A stretch of 64,000 nucleotides of DNA from Sulfuricurvum sp. (GTDB lineage: Bacteria > Campylobacterota > Campylobacteria > Campylobacterales > Sulfurimonadaceae): contig JAQULP010000001.1 of NCBI GenBank assembly GCA_028718525.1, positions 127,406-191,405 on the forward strand, read 5' to 3'. Below, one piece after another: positions 61,834 through 64,000 of this stretch. A model generated the notes under the pieces. The model had not been told where the DNA came from. It saw only the letters and a list, made by a program, of their open reading frames with translations, and made no database searches. Numbering within the stretch: position 1 is the stretch's first letter; each line of letters starts with the position of its first letter. A program made the translations under genes and the position numbers.

Positions 61834-63732
61834 TTATTGTTCCTCTAACATTCTGTCCATCAGAATAAATAATTCATGCGATGCTTTTTCCATCTCTTCG
61901 AAATTGGCGATAATCGCTTCGGTATGCCCGATGCAATCACCTTTATGGACAAATTCGAGGTTTTTATTCGCTTTGGTATGCACGAGTGCATGAGGCTCGC
62001 GTAATTGCGGATAGCTGCTGGTTTTGCCAAAACGGCGTTTCCCCTCATCATCATACCATTTCCCCATACGGCATTGGTGCGAATCCATTATATCAAGTTG
62101 TTGCTCACATCTCATAATACTGTTATACGCACGCGATTTGTAGAGGATGTGATCAATCTTCGCCAATACGACGAAAACACTGTTCTCCATCCGATACGAT
62201 GAATCCACGATACGCGAAGAGCTTTCATTCAAATGGATCAGCGTCTCTTCGAAATTATTAATCTTTTCACTCGAACTCTCTACGACGCTGTTCATCTCTT
62301 CGGCACTGGCTTGAATATCGCTCATGTCCTGCTGCAAGGAGTTGATGGAGACCGAAATCTCGCCGGTTGCTTTATGGGTGCGTTCCGCCAACTTGCGCAC
62401 TTCATCGGCAACAACCGCAAAGCCGCGCCCGTGTTCTCCGGCGCGGGCCGCTTCAATCGCTGCATTCAGAGCCAATAAGTTCGTTTGATCGGCAATATCG
62501 GTAATCAAACGGATAATCGAAGTGATTTCAACGGTACGGCTGGCAATATGACTGATTGCATCGTTGTTGTTGCTCACTTTTTCGGTCAACATCCCAAGAT
62601 CAGCGACAATGTCACCGATCGTTTGACGGCTGTCATCGGCAAGAGTCGCCGCATCTTTCGTAGCCGAAGTCACTTGTTTGAGATTTTGGATGTTATGGTT
62701 CAAATCTGTTTGGATGACGCTTAAGCTTTCGGTTACCTGGATATTGAGACGGCTTAGTTCCGCATTCAGCGCATCACGCCGTTTTTTATGTTCCTGATCT
62801 TCCATGATCGCGATACTCTCACCTACCCGCGCAATCGCATCGACGAAAGCCCCATGCATCCCTTCGTCACTGATGCGACGGGAAAAATCCCCGGCCGTCG
62901 CATTGGCGATAGAGGTATTAATCTGAACAATAAAATTCTCGATCTGTTTGAGAAGCTGCTGCAGTGCCTCGGCCATAATCCCAAGCTCCGTTCCCGGATA
63001 AGCATCAATATGGGTATTGGAAAAATTCCCCTCCGACACACGTTTGATAACCGACGTTAAACACTCCAAAGTCGTAACAATCGATTTTTGGACCAACGAC
63101 GCAAACAGGAAAATCACGATTGCGACGATGAATCCGCATACAAGGACAAAAATTTTATAAAAACTGATTTCATTATGCAAATCGACCGAAGCATTTTCCA
63201 AAACCGCTTGCTGCAGTTTCACGACTTTTTCAAAATCATCTCGTGATGCATCGGCATAGGGGGTCAATTCTCTCTTATATTTAGCATAAATATCGTTACT
63301 GCTGATCGCTATTGCGTCACGATCGAGTCCGTTCATCATGGCATACGAGTTATCCAAAAACTGTGTCGTACTTGTTTTGGCATGAAGGAGAAGCGTGCGG
63401 GATTCTTCATCGTTAGAAATTTTTTCCAACTTTGCAAAAGCGCTGTTAATTCTATCTATACGCTCTTTTAATCTCTCCATATTTTTATCGTAACTGCCGC
63501 CGAGCATGATATCCCGGCTTGTTCGGCTTACGTAGTTCAGATCTTTTTCAATCTCTAAAGCCAGCAATGCCCCTTGCGTCGAATTGTTTTTAAGCTCATC
63601 GTATTTCGATTCTATACTGCTTAAAGCAAAAAAAACAAAAACCGATGCACCGATGACGGCAAATGTAGCGGCAATAACCAGATAACGCATCCGCTGACGG
63701 ATACTCAGTTTGCTGAGTGTGTGAATAAGCAT
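61834..63732 (-). CDS. Methyl-accepting chemotaxis protein with C-terminal CZB domain
   Basis: 632 aa. TM1 at about 17-37, periplasmic four-helix-like sensor (38-190), TM2 at about 192-215, HAMP, then the signalling tip ([35 protein letters not shown], near 410). The C-terminal ~100 residues are a chemoreceptor zinc-binding (CZB) domain with the [16 protein letters not shown] and GHTE motifs that bind zinc through three His and one Cys; in H. pylori TlpD such domains sense chlorine/oxidants. A TATAAT (63789-63794) and a CGATAT-like box are upstream. Confidence 0.92.
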   Translation of the reverse strand: MLIHTLSKLSIRQRMRYLVIAATFAVIGASVFVFFALSSIESKYDELKNNSTQGALLALEIEKDLNYVSRTSRDIMLGGSYDKNMERLKERIDRINSAFAKLEKISNDEESRTLLLHAKTSTTQFLDNSYAMMNGLDRDAIAISSNDIYAKYKRELTPYADASRDDFEKVVKLQQAVLENASVDLHNEISFYKIFVLVCGFIVAIVIFLFASLVQKSIVTTLECLTSVIKRVSEGNFSNTHIDAYPGTELGIMAEALQQLLKQIENFIVQINTSIANATAGDFSRRISDEGMHGAFVDAIARVGESIAIMEDQEHKKRRDALNAELSRLNIQVTESLSVIQTDLNHNIQNLKQVTSATKDAATLADDSRQTIGDIVADLGMLTEKVSNNNDAISHIASRTVEITSIIRLITDIADQTNLLALNAAIEAARAGEHGRGFAVVADEVRKLAERTHKATGEISVSINSLQQDMSDIQASAEEMNSVVESSSEKINNFEETLIHLNESSSRIVDSSYRMENSVFVVLAKIDHILYKSRAYNSIMRCEQQLDIMDSHQCRMGKWYDDEGKRRFGKTSSYPQLREPHALVHTKANKNLEFVHKGDCIGHTEAIIANFEEMEKASHELFILMDRMLEEQ

Positions 63733-63788
63733 AAATAAACCTTTATAAAGCAGCTAAACGCTCACATGTGATTTTGAAATGGGATGGC

Positions 63789-63794
63789 ATTATA
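63789..63794 (-). promoter_or_regulatory. -10 box of the chemoreceptor gene
   Basis: TATAAT on the minus strand 56 nt before the ATG. About 30 nt further upstream is TCGATAT, similar to the Campylobacter sigma-28 -10, so regulation could be flagellar. Confidence 0.45.
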
Positions 63795-63930
63795 ATATTT
63801 TTTTCTATTTCTATCTACAATATCGACCATACCGCTTATGTTTTTCCCGATGCCGTATCCGATTCTACTCTACGCGTTGACAAGAATTGGATAAAATACC
63901 GTTAAAATCGAAGATAAGGATGTAGGTGTG

Positions 63931-64000
63931 TTGCACAAACAGATGACATCAATACGTTTAGACGGAGAGGATACGGCTCTCAAACGGCTTGAACTCCGAG
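63931..64000 (+). CDS. Start of a gene resembling ovoA (5-histidylcysteine sulfoxide synthase), cut by window end
   Basis: TTG at 63931 preceded by AAGGAT/TGTAGG opens a frame beginning MHKQMTSIRLDGEDTALKRL and continuing LELR to the window end. SIRLDG-(E/N)D-x-x-KR-x-E-(I/L)R is the start pattern I associate with OvoA, the iron enzyme that joins cysteine to histidine in ovothiol synthesis. Only 23 codons are visible. TAAAAT at 63903-63908 may be the -10. Confidence 0.4.
   Translation, partial: MHKQMTSIRLDGEDTALKRLELR

Overview
The window reads as a stretch of chromosome from a member of the Campylobacterota (formerly Epsilonproteobacteria), most likely a free-living Sulfuricurvum- or Sulfurimonas-type organism. 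Grounds: gene neighbourhoods typical of that phylum (rplI-era-csd6; pyrH-rpoZ-spoT-tyrS; cbpA-hspR), a MutS7-type protein, FliW, a helical-cell-shape endopeptidase pair (csd6/csd4), CZB-domain chemoreception, TATAAT-rich promoters with poorly conserved -35 elements, and frequent TTG/GTG starts. The genus is an inference; no rRNA gene is present to confirm it. Gene density is very high, with many 1-20 bp overlaps, and no phage, insertion sequence, integron or CRISPR array was seen.

Layout. 1-7035: end of an unrecognised gene, then (minus) dapE coupled to a MutS7-like gene, a PAS-only sensor, and a MATE / small protein / MFS transporter group. 7061-8208: sigma-28-type promoter, flaG, fliS and a FliT-position small protein. 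8230-23388: a collinear block of about 15 kb, argG, an FTR-rhodanese fusion, rplI, era, csd6, csd4 and then a complete MSHA-type pilus assembly cassette (mshI-J-K-L-M-N-x-E-G) in the same order as in Vibrio, but without pilin genes. 23401-25892 (minus): UvrD-type helicase and fliW. 26016-31897: valS, degenerate GNAT, YceI, pyrF, a 48-aa small protein, tRNA-Ser(GCT) and an HD-GYP protein. 31908-38949 (minus): amiC, nitronate monooxygenase family, tyrS, spoT, rpoZ, pyrH.

39067-41495 holds an unusual two-gene unit: a protein with a YbjN-like domain followed by a cytoplasmic trypsin-like protease carrying a zinc ribbon and a second YbjN-like domain. 41458-46941 holds a DUF502 membrane protein, an M3 oligopeptidase, an EEP nuclease/phosphatase, a CHAD protein, ung and hspR. 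cbpA follows, with a HAIR-like HspR operator in front of it. 47909-48451 is a deletion scar: an apparently intact response-regulator-type promoter drives the first ~45 codons of a CzcC/CusC outer-membrane factor, joined to the last ~65 codons of a CzcA/CusA RND pump.

48523-53188: purH, a family-6 type DNA glycosylase, a D,D-carboxypeptidase, a porin-like protein and a His/Cys-rich exported protein. 53242-56672: an Mla-type lipid ABC transporter operon. 56679-63732: a TIGR01777 epimerase, a NIF3/CutA-like small protein, a cytochrome c, an HTH-like protein, serB, metF, a TPR lipoprotein-like protein and a CZB chemoreceptor. The window ends inside the start of a gene that looks like ovoA (ovothiol synthase).

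How the genes work together: the central block couples translation (rplI, era), cell-wall shaping (csd6, csd4) and a pilus machine, all of which act at the envelope. Four genes (CHAD, DNA glycosylase, His-rich protein, mlaE) have a -10 box only 5-6 nt before their ATG, which predicts leaderless mRNAs.
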